From Piscicola geometra (taxonomy: Eukaryota > Annelida > Clitellata > Hirudinida > Piscicolidae), in the NCBI GenBank assembly GCA_943735955.1, contig OX030957.1, positions 7,611,757-7,675,756 of the forward strand: a stretch of DNA of 64,000 nt, read 5' to 3'. Position numbers and translations under genes: made by a program. Shown here piece after piece: positions 50,151 to 64,000 of the stretch; position 1 is the first letter of the stretch, and each line of letters opens with the position of its first letter. A model generated the notes under the pieces. That model was not told the DNA's origin, made no database searches, and worked only from the letters and a program-made list of their open reading frames with translations.

Positions 50151-52303
50151 ATTCTAGTACTTCTTAGTAACATTAATCACACATCAATAATCTATTAAAA
50201 TAAAAGAGAGCGTGATAATGTTGAGACCTCATGCTGTGTTTAAAACGCGATCATAGTAGTTTCTAGATCGGAAATAATTATTAGAATGTTTATCAGAATG
50301 AATATTAAAACTTCAGAGGGCCAACACCTTGAAATGCTAAAATCTTTAATTATTCAAAAAGAATATTTTACCAGGTGTTGGAAAACATAAAGATTATTTC
50401 AAAAAATATTATTGGACGCCATGCACATTTGAATTTTTAAATAGACGGTTAAAATATTGTGTAAAATGAAGGCCCAAAAAAACAATTATTTTTTCGAAAA
50501 ATGAAAGTGTTTTTAAGTTATAAATATCCGAAGATTTTAGTATTTCACGGTAACGTTAAGAAGATTAAAAAAATCACGTCAATAACCTTATATAAACTTT
50601 TATTTATCAACTTGAAAATGAATTTATAATAAATAACAAAACCAATAAATTTCACAAGATCGATCTATACCCTGCTGTTGGGTTAATCACTAATCGTTCT
50701 AGCGTCGTGCCATTTTTTGCCGAACAAAAAGATTTTGAAGTGGTTCTAGCGTGTAGAATTATGAAATAAGTTTAATTAATCTGTTAATTGTTTTTTTTAA
50801 TTTAACATTGAGAATTAGAAATAATCAAGAGCTTATTTAAATAAACTCTATTATAATTTAAAATATTCAATATATAGATATAATTCAATAATTAATCAAC
50901 TAGAAAAAATGTTATAAAAAAACATCTTATTTGATTTTAATCGCTCAGCAATTAATCGTTAGAGAAACAGGGATGCAGATGGTGAGTAATCACAGTCTTT
51001 ATCCTCTTAATCCTGCCTTGTTAGGCCCTCCAGTCACCATCACGTCTCCACAAACTGTGAACTTCTCGCATGTTGCTGAGTTACAGATTTGCCTAAATTT
51101 AAGTTTATATTGTTAATTGCATCCATGGGTCTCTTAGTTCTATTGGAGTTTTTTAAAATTTGAATAAAAAATACATTACCTTCAGGTATTGAATTTAATC
51201 AACTAATATTTGATTGAATCAGTGATTGGAATAAAGTAAACGCATCTAGATTACTTTTTGTTTCTAAATCATCTTTTCCGATAATAGTTTGTATTTTAAA
51301 TTATGCTAAAATCAGTTCTTATATAAACGAAGCTTACGAATAAGAATAAAAATTCGCATTTAAAAAAAATAAACGTATGAGACAAATTGATTCAGAAATT
51401 AGGCTGGTCCGTTCAGAGATCCTATCTCTCTCATTAAACTCCCTTCATTAGAAGTACTCGTAAATCCACTAAAGAATGTTTGGATTGTGCCGATACATAA
51501 AACGAGTTGCCCAGGTCAGATTTAATTTCACTTTTTTATGCTTTATTTGTCATAAGTATTGTTATTAAATTACTTTAATCGAAAGTTTCAAAACTTATGT
51601 ATTCATCTAATTTAACTAATTTTTCATGAGTAGAAACCCCATCTAGAAGATTTTTTTGGAGTTCATATCTATTGAAAGGAAAAAGTTGAATGAAGAGAAG
51701 CAGGTTATGATGTCACACTATATAGCCGACTTTTTTTTTAGTTGAACTTACATTTTAAAAACTTAATTACTTTTTTTATTCTAATGACTTATTTTAATGT
51801 TATTACTTTAATATGTTTCTAATATTGATTGTTATAGAATCTCTCCTTCATGTGAAATGAAGAATTAAAAAGATTAAGTAGTTTGTCACGCAGGCGGTGG
51901 TAGATTGTAATACAAGAAATGATAATTCTTTGTAAGATGGTAAATACATGATTTTTTAATTAATAAGAACAGTCTTTTCACACATTTTGGAAAATTCACT
52001 AAACTCACATGCAAATAATTGTATTAACTAAATATAAAAATCAAATAATTAACAATTGTATTTTAAAGAATGTTTTTATTACAGTTATTTTACAAATATC
52101 TATCTCCTAAAGTATTTTATACAAAGTATTCAAAATAATGAGAAAAAAAACACATTTTATAACTATTTTTCAAAAGTTTTACATTTCAACCATTTACTAA
52201 ATTTAGTTCGATATATGAAACTTCAAAAAAATAACTTACAATTATTATCAAGATATTTAAAATTCAGAAATGTTAAATTTATGAGAACTAAATTTCTAGT
52301 GGA
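50151..52303. other. Intergenic region downstream of NK1
   Basis: AT-rich with no recognised gene. A short plus-strand open frame at 50931-51116 (ends VAELQICLNLSLYC) contains a good GTGAGT donor at about 50982 but no domain or neighbouring exon that I can join to it. Confidence 0.5.
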
Positions 52304-53809
<1,506 letters not shown>

Positions 53810-54060
53810 TCTTGAAAGTGACTGAACTATTGGAGCTGACGAAATCGGAATAAATTGCTTATGAATTTTAAGCGTTTCAACTACGGATTTTTTAAAAAAT
53901 ACAATTTAGAAAAAACTTTACATAAAACTTCTTGCAATTTTATTTATTTATTTATCTTTGAAAAGTTATTATCTTTCGAAAGAAGCAAATATTTCAAAAA
54001 CAAACACTAAAAGTCAGGATCAGGTGAAAAGACATCAAGCAATTATTCTCAAATAACTAT

Positions 54061-54070
54061 CCTTTTTATA
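54061..54070 (-). promoter_or_regulatory. Candidate TATA box of the NK1 gene
   Basis: The minus strand reads TATAAAAAGG here, about 250 bp upstream of the NK1 start codon, so transcription would start near 54030-54040 and leave a 5' UTR of about 225 nt. A CCAAT pentamer in inverted orientation (54144-54148) and another near 54193 sit upstream, in a local patch richer in G+C than its surroundings. Placement fits a core promoter, but the region is AT-rich and chance matches are possible. Confidence 0.45.
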
Positions 54071-54199
54071 GAAGCTCAATGCTGGTGCTGATAGTCGTCC
54101 TGGGAACCTTAATTGTTTCTTAAACGGCTGAACACCACACCAGCCAATCAGCAATAGCCTCAGTTCGATCTTAAGTCATCTGTCTGTAGCCATTGGTTC

Positions 54200-56550
54200 T
54201 CCTATTCATTCATACATATGTACAATTTTAAATATGTATCTTTTGTATAAAAATTTTTATAAAGTTGTATTCATATACATTGTTACCATTTATAGGTATT
54301 TGTATCAAATATTCAAAAAATCATTTTTTTATTAATAATAATACAGTATATAAAATTATGAAAAAATAACTTTTTTTGCTTATTTTGCTGTATCCATAAA
54401 ATAATATATGAAAAAGTTCATTATAATATTAAAAATAATTTTATTTATTAATGTGTAACAAAATTATTGAAAGTTATTTTTAAATTGTTTTTCTCAATAA
54501 TCTAAAAACAAGAACAAAACACAATCAGGCTCTTTCGCATGATCGCTCCAATCACGTTGTGCAAGATTCGTATCTACCATCGATCCAAATATTCTCTGAC
54601 CAAACAATTTGTCTTAAGGCCCATAATCAATATATTGTTTTGAATATTAAATTTTCAAAAGAGTACATTTCATTGAATCTTTGATATATAAATTTGAGTA
54701 CTTATTTAAAAACTTTAAATTTTTATAATGAAAAGACATTTCATTATTCAAAACATTGAATCATTCTACGAGCTATTCACTTATTTATTTTTAAAAAATC
54801 TATTAAAATAAAATAAAATGTTTTATTTATTTAAACTCGTTAAAGTCTATCAGCCATCCTTCGTTATTCGATCTCATCCTCAATACTTTCTCCCTTGCAA
54901 TTCTATCTTTTTCTCCGCATCAGCTAATAGCGTCAAGATAATCTTGATAAGCCTAATAATTGAGCACTAGCAAATTACTCGCAGCATCTGTCTATATATA
55001 TCTTTGTATATGCGTGAAAATATAAAAACACAGAATCGAATAGATATTTCAAAATGGAAAAAGTATTCGGTGCTTGTAAATTTTATTTTCAAGAAGTTTT
55101 GAAATAGTTTTGATAAATGAAGCAAGTAAAACATTTTTATCCCAATAAATCATAAAAAACTAAATTTAAAATTGTGATTAATTTAAAACTTTAATATATA
55201 AACTATTTACTGATTTTATTTTTATTCAGGCATTGAATATATAGATTTTTATGTGTAATCAGTTTTGTTTCAATACATTTAAATGTTATTTTTCTATATC
55301 TTCAAGACAAATCTTTTCATATAAAAGTATTTATGCATAAACTCAAAAAAGCTAATTCTTGATGAACCTTTTTTATAGTAAAATTAAAAACCGTTTTATG
55401 ATTTTCTTCTTTAATCTTTCCAGAACAAAATTAATTGTTAATCTCAGGAGTATCGTTTATAAATCAATCAATTATTCGTTTATATAAAACTATAAATTAA
55501 ATTTGTCGAATATTTATTGGTTTAACTCTTTTATACGTATGACGTGATTATTTATGTTTTATAAAGCGTGTTTTGCAGAGTTTGGTTTAATTGATAGATG
55601 ATATTTTCAAAAGATTAACTGTACTTTCAATCTTCAGTTAAATTTTATATGTATGAGTGAATTCGAGTAATAGGAAATTTATATTACTTATAAAATAACG
55701 AACATATTTTAATTAATAATTTATTCTATTTTTAAGTACATAAAACTTTCATTAATATTTATAGTTGAAAATAAACAATTTTGATGGTGTTGATTTGTTG
55801 GATTATTGATATTCGATAATAGAAATTTTTTTTAAGATTTTATTTTCATTGAATTATCATTGAATTGTCTTGAGTGAAATAGATTCATTATCTTCCGACT
55901 TGCTGTTTAAATGCGTCGAACGATTAGAGTTTCACTCGCTCCACTAAAGCGAATTAAACCATTACACCGACCAGTGCACCAGTAACTTAAAGAATTGTCT
56001 TGTCTGTCTAACTGAAATAAAATCATTGTTAATTTATTTATTTTTAAAATAGAATTTTATAGATTTTTTTCCTTCTAAACAAGCTAGAAACTAATGATGT
56101 TACAAAAGTTTACTTAATAGTTTAAAAGCGCATTTTTTAAAATTAAAAACAAAGTCTTTAAGGTTAGCTTTTTTGTATATATATTATTATTCATTATTAA
56201 AGTAAAAGAGGTCTAAAACTCTTCTACATAAGTGCGTTCAACATTATTTTCTCAACGGTTACACCATAAACAGTACTTCAGAAAAAAATAATAAAAGAAA
56301 AAGACAAGATCAGCTTCCGAAACATCGAAACAAGAACACAATCCCTTGATGGCCGAAACAATTATCAGCAATTGAAGCAAATAAATTCCTATTTCGGCAT
56401 GAATGCAGGGGCTTATGGGGCTTGGACGCATCAGAACACTGAATCAAACTCACTATTCCTTCTCGTAATTATAATTCCCTGCTATCGAATGACTTCATGT
56501 TCTGATGATAATGGTAATGATGATGTCGTACTGGTGTCGAAAAAGTGGAA
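54200..56550. other. Non-coding region upstream of NK1
   Basis: No protein gene is seen. Two patches (about 54525-54620 and 54840-55010) have clearly more balanced base composition than the surrounding DNA and may be regulatory, which is inference only. The tRNA-like sequence at 55911-55981 lies here. Confidence 0.4.
55911..55981 (-). pseudogene. Degenerate tRNA-like sequence or SINE head
   Basis: The minus strand has an A-box-like GGTGTAATGGTTTAAT, a perfect 5-bp stem with a 7-base loop at the anticodon position (TCGCT, TTAGTGG, AGCGA) and a B-box-like CGTTCGACG. The T stem and acceptor stem do not pair well. It could be a decayed tRNA(Thr)-like gene or a SINE remnant. Confidence 0.3.
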
Positions 56551-56551
56551 C

Positions 56552-56938
<387 letters not shown>

Positions 56939-56944
56939 AGTTAA

Positions 56945-59900
56945 CGATGCTAATGATTTTTAAAGTAAATTTTTGCACCTATAGTTTTCAAACTTGAATA
57001 TCAAGTTGATATTTATGATGAGGTTGTAAGATTGTAACAAGTTTAAAAATTAAACCATGTCTGCATTTTTCAATTTCTAAAAAATGATCATAAAATATAT
57101 TTTGAAAATAGAGAAGCTTTTGACCTCCTTTTTCGAAATATTTTTTAAAAATCCATTTTAATTTTTCCCTCGCTTCGTTCATTTTCTAACTTTTCCATAT
57201 TTTCTGAGTCCATACTGTATTTATCATTAATTGAAACTTAGACACATTTTAAAATATATTTTCAAACATCAATTTTACACAAATATTTTTTCATTCATGA
57301 TTTTTGCTCTCGATATATAAAAAAGTTCTAGTTTTGAAGGGTTTGGCTCATCAGCAGATTAAGGTTAAAAACTTTAATATCTATTTTTTAAAAAGTATTA
57401 GTATCCTCAACATAAAAAGTAGAACTCATTAAAAATATGTATTATAAAAAATTAATTTATAGTTTAACATTTTAAGTATATACGAAAGCTATTTAAAATT
57501 TGACGTTTAATTAAAAAAATATACACATCAATTCATTTTTTGATCTATTTGTAAGAAAATAATAAAGTTTCAATAGCAGTGTCATTCTTAATATTAAACA
57601 ATTGAAACTTGTCTGGTTAATAATACCATTGGCGCTTTGACAATTGCAATTCTAAGAAATCATTATAGCTCGTTGATCCCGCTTGTGGAGTCTGGGTGGT
57701 AGTGTGATTTCCGTGAAATTTGCTTATTCATTCATTCTTCGGTTCTTAAATTAAGTCGTCAGTTTTATTTAATAATACTTATTATTTTCTCGTTATTTAT
57801 TTATATTTTATTAAAAGAACATTTGTGATGACCGTTAGTTTATACAGTTTGTTAGACATCTGTGATAACTTGAACAACATAAAAATTAGTTAATAAATCT
57901 TTAAAACAATCTTTTTCATCCTCCATCTCTTTCTTCCACCTTCTTCTCTATTGATACTTCTAAGCGTCCATTCACTGACCTCTATTCTACTCCTCTATCC
58001 ATAAACTCTTTTATTCATAATCTATTTATTCAGTCACCCATAAAAATATAAAAAGTAATTATAAATTTTAAACCTTTTATTATTTTTCGGTATAACAAAT
58101 CGTTTATTGAAAACTAATTTTTTTTTCTTTTATTGCCTTTATTCATTCTTTTAACAGTAACGAAAGTTATTTATCTAGATTGACACAAAACCATTATTTA
58201 TATATTCCCTTAATCATCAATGCTACTTTTTTCAATTTAAAATTCAATCGTTTTTAGATTAACACAATCACTTATACAAACACCTAACGTCTTATGAATA
58301 GCATCTTAAATAACTATTTTATTGTCATTTTTATTTTATTTTGATACTGTCATTGCTCTACAATTTCCTATGTGTTTTTTCATTCCATTTTTATTTCAAC
58401 TTTTACAACTTTACAAGATTATTTAGAAGATGAAAAAAAAAATTTGAATTAATAAGAAGCTGTTAACAAGATTGGTTTAAAGGCTTAGAAGACAAAGATC
58501 AAAAACTTACACTACCCAAAAAATCTTTAACAAACATTTAATACTTCAAAAACAAGCACGAATCACAAGACCACAAATCAGAATCAAGACTGCACCACAG
58601 CAACCACAATTATACAAATCAATTTAGCGGATCATTGATACATCTCAGAGTTTCTTTGATGCTCTCAAAAACGCTCATTGAAGCGTGAGGGTGGCTAGAT
58701 GCTTGCCGAGATATGGTCAGTGAAGAAGAGACCATGCTAAAGTGTGAAATACAACTAACAAGTTAGAGTTAAAAGCTTCATAACATAGCTGTGTGTTAAA
58801 ACGTAATAGACTCTGAATGAAATTTGAAAACTTCACAAATTTTATGTCAAGAGTTATAAAAAAAGTTAGAAATAATGCTTGATGTTGAGATAGGAGTCTT
58901 CATTGAAACAAGCAGATGGCTGAGTGGGAGTCATGTGGTAGTTTAAAAACAAACTATTTTTGATTGGCTAGTGGTGAGATTCTAAACAATATGGTCGAAA
59001 TAAGTTTCACAATTTAAACTTAGTTATATAAAAATTAAATTAGGCGCAAAAAATTAGTTCAAACTCGATTTTTCCATTTTAACAGAATCCTAATAAAAAC
59101 ACAAACTGACTGAAAGCCAGAAACACGTCGAATAAGAAGGAAGAAACAAAGATGGATGAAAGTGAACGGAATGAGGAAAAGATTCAGAGAAGACAACAGA
59201 GTGATTATAAGGATTGCGAACTGATTGCTTCCAATTACTTGCGATGACCGACTAATTGATACCCATGAGTGCATATGTTTTAAGTGTTTATGTGTGTTAT
59301 TTATGTGTAAGATTTTGAGTGAATTGGTGAATCTCTTTTTATGTATGGGTTTGCATGTTGCGCATGTTTGTATTAAAATAATTATATATAAAAAATTTTA
59401 TTATGCTCTATATATTTTTTTGCATAGAAGATTGAACAAATACATGGATAAACCAAGAAACGCGTTATGAATTGATTTGCTAAATGTAAACTGGGTGAAA
59501 GAGAGTCCCTAGGCGACTCTATTCAAAGCGGATAAAGTGAGCTTTACACATTAATGGAGATAATGTTGCTGTCTGAGAAAGTTGCAAAAGTTCGGATTTT
59601 TTGTCGTGAACTAAAGGATTTTTAGATTCTTTGAAATATAGTTAAGCAGGTTTAATCAAATGAAAAAGGCTTTTTTTAGTTTATTGAACTATTTGTTACT
59701 TTTTTTGTTTATTCTTCAAGATTTTTTAAAAACGGAAGAAGATACAATGCTTTGAAGTGAATTAAAATAGTTCATACGCTAGATGGCCCTACTTGTTCCA
59801 TTATTCTATATCACTGACATCTTCGGCTAATATTTTACTCTGATTTTAAACCTGTAAAACAATCTGTTCATGAACTTCAAAAAATCTAAAAAACAAGTTT

Positions 59901-62900
59901 TATTGAATTAACTAACTATCCTTTTTTCCAAAAAAACTTATAAGACTAGTGAGTGTGTTTTTCAGGCTTTATTTGCATAAAAATATAACTGATGATAAAA
60001 CAGCTTCATCTTCAAATAGTGTAACTAAATACTGCATTCATCTCATGCTTTGTAAAGGCTTAAAAATGCTTAAAACAATGTAATTCCAAAAAAAATAGCA
60101 CTATATTTTAAATAGATTTTAATGGTAGTATTTTCTTCTAATTATGAATTGTTCCACTAATCAGAAGCACACGTGACATCACAATTAAGCTTGATAGGTT
60201 CTGCCAGAAGCCCCTTGAGAATATACCTCGGCCCATCTGCGCGTTAGTGGAAGGCAAGAGAATCTAGCAATTTCATGATTTTAAATTTAAAATTCAGATA
60301 GCTTTGAGAGTTTCAGAAATAAAAAATTTAAAATTCATGAATATTTATTTATTTACTCATAAACGAAATTTAAGTTTTTTTAATAGTTTGTTTGCTATTT
60401 CAAAACTAAAACATTCTTTTTCCTCTTTTTATCTTTCCAAAAGTCTTTTCGCATCTTTCCTTCTCTCCGTCCTACTTAAACTATTGACACTTTTCTCGAG
60501 GGGGTTTGGCCAGTGAATCGTGCGTATATGAAAGCACCCAAAACGTGTCAGCGCTACTCTATATCTTTTGCAATTGGTTTATCTACACTTGGGAGCATCA
60601 GTCATATGCCTACAGACTTCACACCAACCATCAGAAGATACGCAGGCAATTAGAGGACTAATGAAGCTGATTGCATCGGGAAAAGAAGCACACACTGAAA
60701 AAGCCTATTTTTATTATGATTTTTTAAATGTTCAAATAGATGAATTTAAAATGTATAGAAACTCAAAAATATGTATTTAAAAAATCTAATTGTTTCGGAA
60801 AATATTTTAAATTTTAAATGAATTGTTGAAAACTATAAGAGTAATTCTAAATTCCGATTGAAACCGCAAACAACCAATTCATCTAAACTACAAGTTACCA
60901 ATCTAAACATCCTATAAACACATAACGTTTGATACTCATTCACGATATTATTCATCTTACCGCTCTTTCAACGACCCGTTAAAACACCCATCTAGTTATT
61001 CATCCATGTAGTCATCTATTCATCTTCTCACTCGCTCGCTATCAAAATCTTCGCACGTGCATGATTTAAGACGACGAAGATAAAAGGAAAATGGTGGAAA
61101 ACAAACATTATTAAAATACAAAAAAGAAAATTATGAAATAAATAAGAATAAAAAGAATGATGATGTTAGAAAAAATTATGGAAAAAAGGTTTGTATTCTG
61201 AAAATGCGATTTTAATAAATAAAGAAGAAATTGCGGTTGAAGAAGAAGATGAAGTGCGTCGAAGGTTGTTGTTACGCCATCTGTTTGCAAATTGAAAGTC
61301 TTTAAACACGCATTAAATTGTCTTTTCTTTTTCTTATTTCTTTTATTCTGCTTTTTTATTAAAAAAATTATTTTCATGGTTTAATAATTTTGTAGTTTTT
61401 GATCATTTATAGAACATCAAATCACTTCTCAGCCACAATCTTACTTTTTATATTTTTATCTTCCAAAATAAATTTCGCATTACAATAAAACTGCTTTTTT
61501 TATTTTACTTAAAGACTGTTTTTAATTCAATTTTTCAGTTTTCTTAAATAGAATGATTTGTTACATGAAAATAAAATGAAAACAGAACCTTTTAATGAAA
61601 ATATCAGTTATTGCAAAAACCCGTCGGTCTGTCAGACTTCCCCAACAACAGGTTAAAAAGACCGAAAACTTAGTAATTTTTCCGTAAGAAAATCAGTTTA
61701 AGATATGTATAAATTTTTTTCCAAAATAAATTTTTCCCAGTTACTATCTTCTTTGTTTCAAGAATCATTGCTTATTTCTTTTGTGTTACAATTATAAGTT
61801 TTAAAACACCAAACTTCGAAGCACAAAGGTCACAATTAACTGGCCAATTTTTCCCATTCATCCGTCAGTTGACCAGCAAAGTTATTAAACGGTTTCGCCA
61901 TGACATATTTTTTCAAAATTGCAATGAGTAAATAAAATTTTTGGATAAATTGGCATTTATTTAAATAAATAAGAAATATTCAGATAATTCAAGCTTTCGA
62001 ATACAAAAATGTTCAAAAGTACCATAACTCGGGAAAAAAAATTTTGGATGTTGAAAAAGTACACTTTTATAGGATGCATCAACCAGCGTTGGACAGCCTT
62101 CGACTAACCTTATCAATCGACCTTGCAAATTCAAAAAATAATTTCAAGATAATAGTAACAATAATAAAGTTATAATTTTTGTGATCGTTATTATTTCTAT
62201 GATTAAAAAGACACCAGCTTGTCATACGCGTGTTGGTGACATAAATACTTGGTGCGGTGGAGTGTGTCATTATGCCACTTAATCCTATTATTGTGTTGGG
62301 AAGAAGAGTTTGTTGTGGAAGATTCTGTAAGAAGATTTTTTTAATGGAAATACAAAGTGAATGATTTTGATGAGAGAAATAGATTTTGGAAAGTTTGATT
62401 GACTGTCAAATATGTCTAAGGTGATTTTAGAAGATTAGGATGTGTTGTAGAAAATCAATAATGTTGAGAACTAAAATGCTGTAAAGAGAATTATGACTTT
62501 AAATCCATAAAAAAATTATATAAATATTGAGCTAAATGATCAAGTCTTAAAAACATGAAAAGGTGTTTTATAATAAAAGTATTTGAAGGAGATTGCGGAG
62601 TAAACACGTTGGCTTAGATATAGATAATATTCGAAAGCCGAGAAGTAACTATTATAAAAAAAAGATGGTTTAATTGTATTAAATACTTTTGATACTTTTG
62701 AAAATGAATATGAACTAAGTCAGTTTTATTTCGAACTGGTGAAATGAGTATTGAACGAATGTAAGAAAGAAGAAAGAAAGCAAGGATGATAGGGGGAGAC
62801 GACGAATAAAGAGTTGATAAATGTGTCTGTAGTGGGTGTGCATGATGGATGGTCCTTTAAGCTGCTCCACATCGCAGTTGCCGGCAAATTGAAAAATAAT

Positions 62901-64000
62901 ACGGGTCGCTGGTCGTTCCATCCACCTCTCATTCATATCTCATGTCTCTATGTACCGATGAAACATCGTACCAGGCATTTATCCATTCCTATCTAGCTAC
63001 ACTTGAGTTTTTACGTCTTTTAACAATGCTTTTTATATAAATTATCTTTTAGTCATATAATTTTGTTTTCTATAAAATAGTCAAATTTGAATTTATATCT
63101 CAACACACCTGTCTACCTTCATTCTCTGTACTCTCATACAATGTTTTTTATATGAATTGCTATTTATTTACATTTTCGATGTTTTAGAGTATTTACTTTT
63201 TTTATTCAAAATATTTATTCATCACTGATTAACTTATACTTTTTATGTAACTCTATAAAAGATGATAATCGATAGAAGTTATTTTTTCAAAGAATTTCGT
63301 TTACTATTTTTAGGCATAAGCAATTCTAATTTCCATTTGTGAAATATTTATATATTTTATAACTTTTAAGTGTCAGTGACGCCTTTGAGCTATCGACATT
63401 AGTTATTAAAAATTTATTGTAAGTATTTTTTATTTTAAATCTTTTTTAAAGTCACGTGTTAGAAAGTACGATCCCATTTTTATCTTTAATTAATAAAAAA
63501 AAGATTTTATAAGACAAATAAATCAATTGATTGTTATACATATGTATTTTTAAATAAATATAGGTTTTTCTAACTGTATATGTGTGTGAAATTACTATTA
63601 TTATTATTTCATAAGTTTTAAATGGTTCATATTTTCAAGTCTACACACTTGATCACTCCCTTCCCATCAAGCTACCCATCAAGCAACTCACTCATCTACT
63701 TCTCAGCCATCGTTATCGCCTCTTAAGACGCCCCTTCAATTATTCAATGGCACACTAATACCACCTCAACGTGGTGGATTAGCGGGGCATCTTGCGAAAT
63801 TGCATCCCATATCACATCCATTTTTTGCATATTCTCACTCTTTTTATCCTTTATGAAGAGCAATTATCTCGATTGAATGGAAGAATTTTTTGAAAAGTGT
63901 ATACTAAATTTTGATGACTTTCAATTATTTTCCCATTGAAAAGTATTGTTAATATATTAGTAATTTAATCATATTTCAAATTATTATTATTTATTTGTTT
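56945..64000. other. Gene-free AT-rich region to the window end
   Basis: About 7 kb without a gene I can support. It includes pyrimidine-rich, CATC/CATTC-type low-complexity stretches (about 57915-58060, 60940-61040 and 63640-63730, similar to one at 40130-40420). Open frames here are short, overlap one another in different frames and show no domain. A CCACCTCAACGTGGTGG inverted repeat is at about 63761-63777. Confidence 0.5.

Noticed and set aside
50931..51116. Plus-strand open frame with an internal GTGAGT donor
   Set aside because: No recognisable protein and no second exon could be joined; kept only as a note in the intergenic entry.
62715..62996. Three overlapping open frames of 60-73 codons on both strands
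   Set aside because: They overlap in different frames with no conserved motif, as expected from a slightly G+C-richer non-coding patch.

Overview
The window is AT-rich (roughly three quarters A+T) metazoan nuclear DNA. The genes are split by many introns with GT...AG borders, and short vertebrate-type telomere repeats, a tRNA-derived SINE, LINE fragments and hAT elements are present. No bacterial features are seen. The NK1-class homeobox gene and a full-length cubilin point to a bilaterian animal, most likely a non-insect invertebrate; the species cannot be fixed from the sequence alone.

Three protein-coding genes can be supported, all on the minus strand. (1) 69-29752 is a complete cubilin gene. 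I spliced it by hand into 70 exons whose lengths sum to 9,987 nt, giving about 3,328 residues: signal peptide, the conserved N-terminal cubilin segment with a coiled coil, 8 EGF-like domains and 25 CUB domains. (2) 31991-41089 is an 8-exon gene for a small secreted protein (276 residues) with one laminin G domain. (3) 52304-53809 is a two-exon NK1/slouch-class homeobox gene (403 residues) with a homeodomain and two Groucho-binding eh1-like motifs. A TATA box lies about 250 bp upstream of its start codon.

The rest is introns, intergenic DNA and mobile DNA. Inside cubilin introns lie a repeat-rich insert (2865-3712), a decayed hAT transposase (3724-4870), a CR1/L2-like LINE 3' end (7520-8640) and an insert bounded by inverted repeats (23459-24214). 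Between the laminin G gene and NK1 there is a cluster of elements: a 19-bp minisatellite, an interstitial telomere repeat, a hAT element with an exact 8-bp target duplication (45378-46578), a second hAT-like element with CCCG-rich ends (47751-49281), a tRNA-derived SINE (49498-49726) and a LINE fragment (49861-50150). From about 54.2 kb to the end I recognise no gene; the main landmark is a long (GAT)n microsatellite at 56552-56938.

The three genes do not form a pathway. Cubilin is a peripheral endocytic receptor, the laminin G protein is extracellular, and NK1 is a nuclear transcription factor. No previously undescribed multi-gene system was found. The most unusual items are the cubilin gene's alternative 3' end, a CUB domain that has lost one disulfide, a 12-nt microexon, a GC-AG intron, the His/Asp-rich laminin G protein, and the precise hAT insertions.
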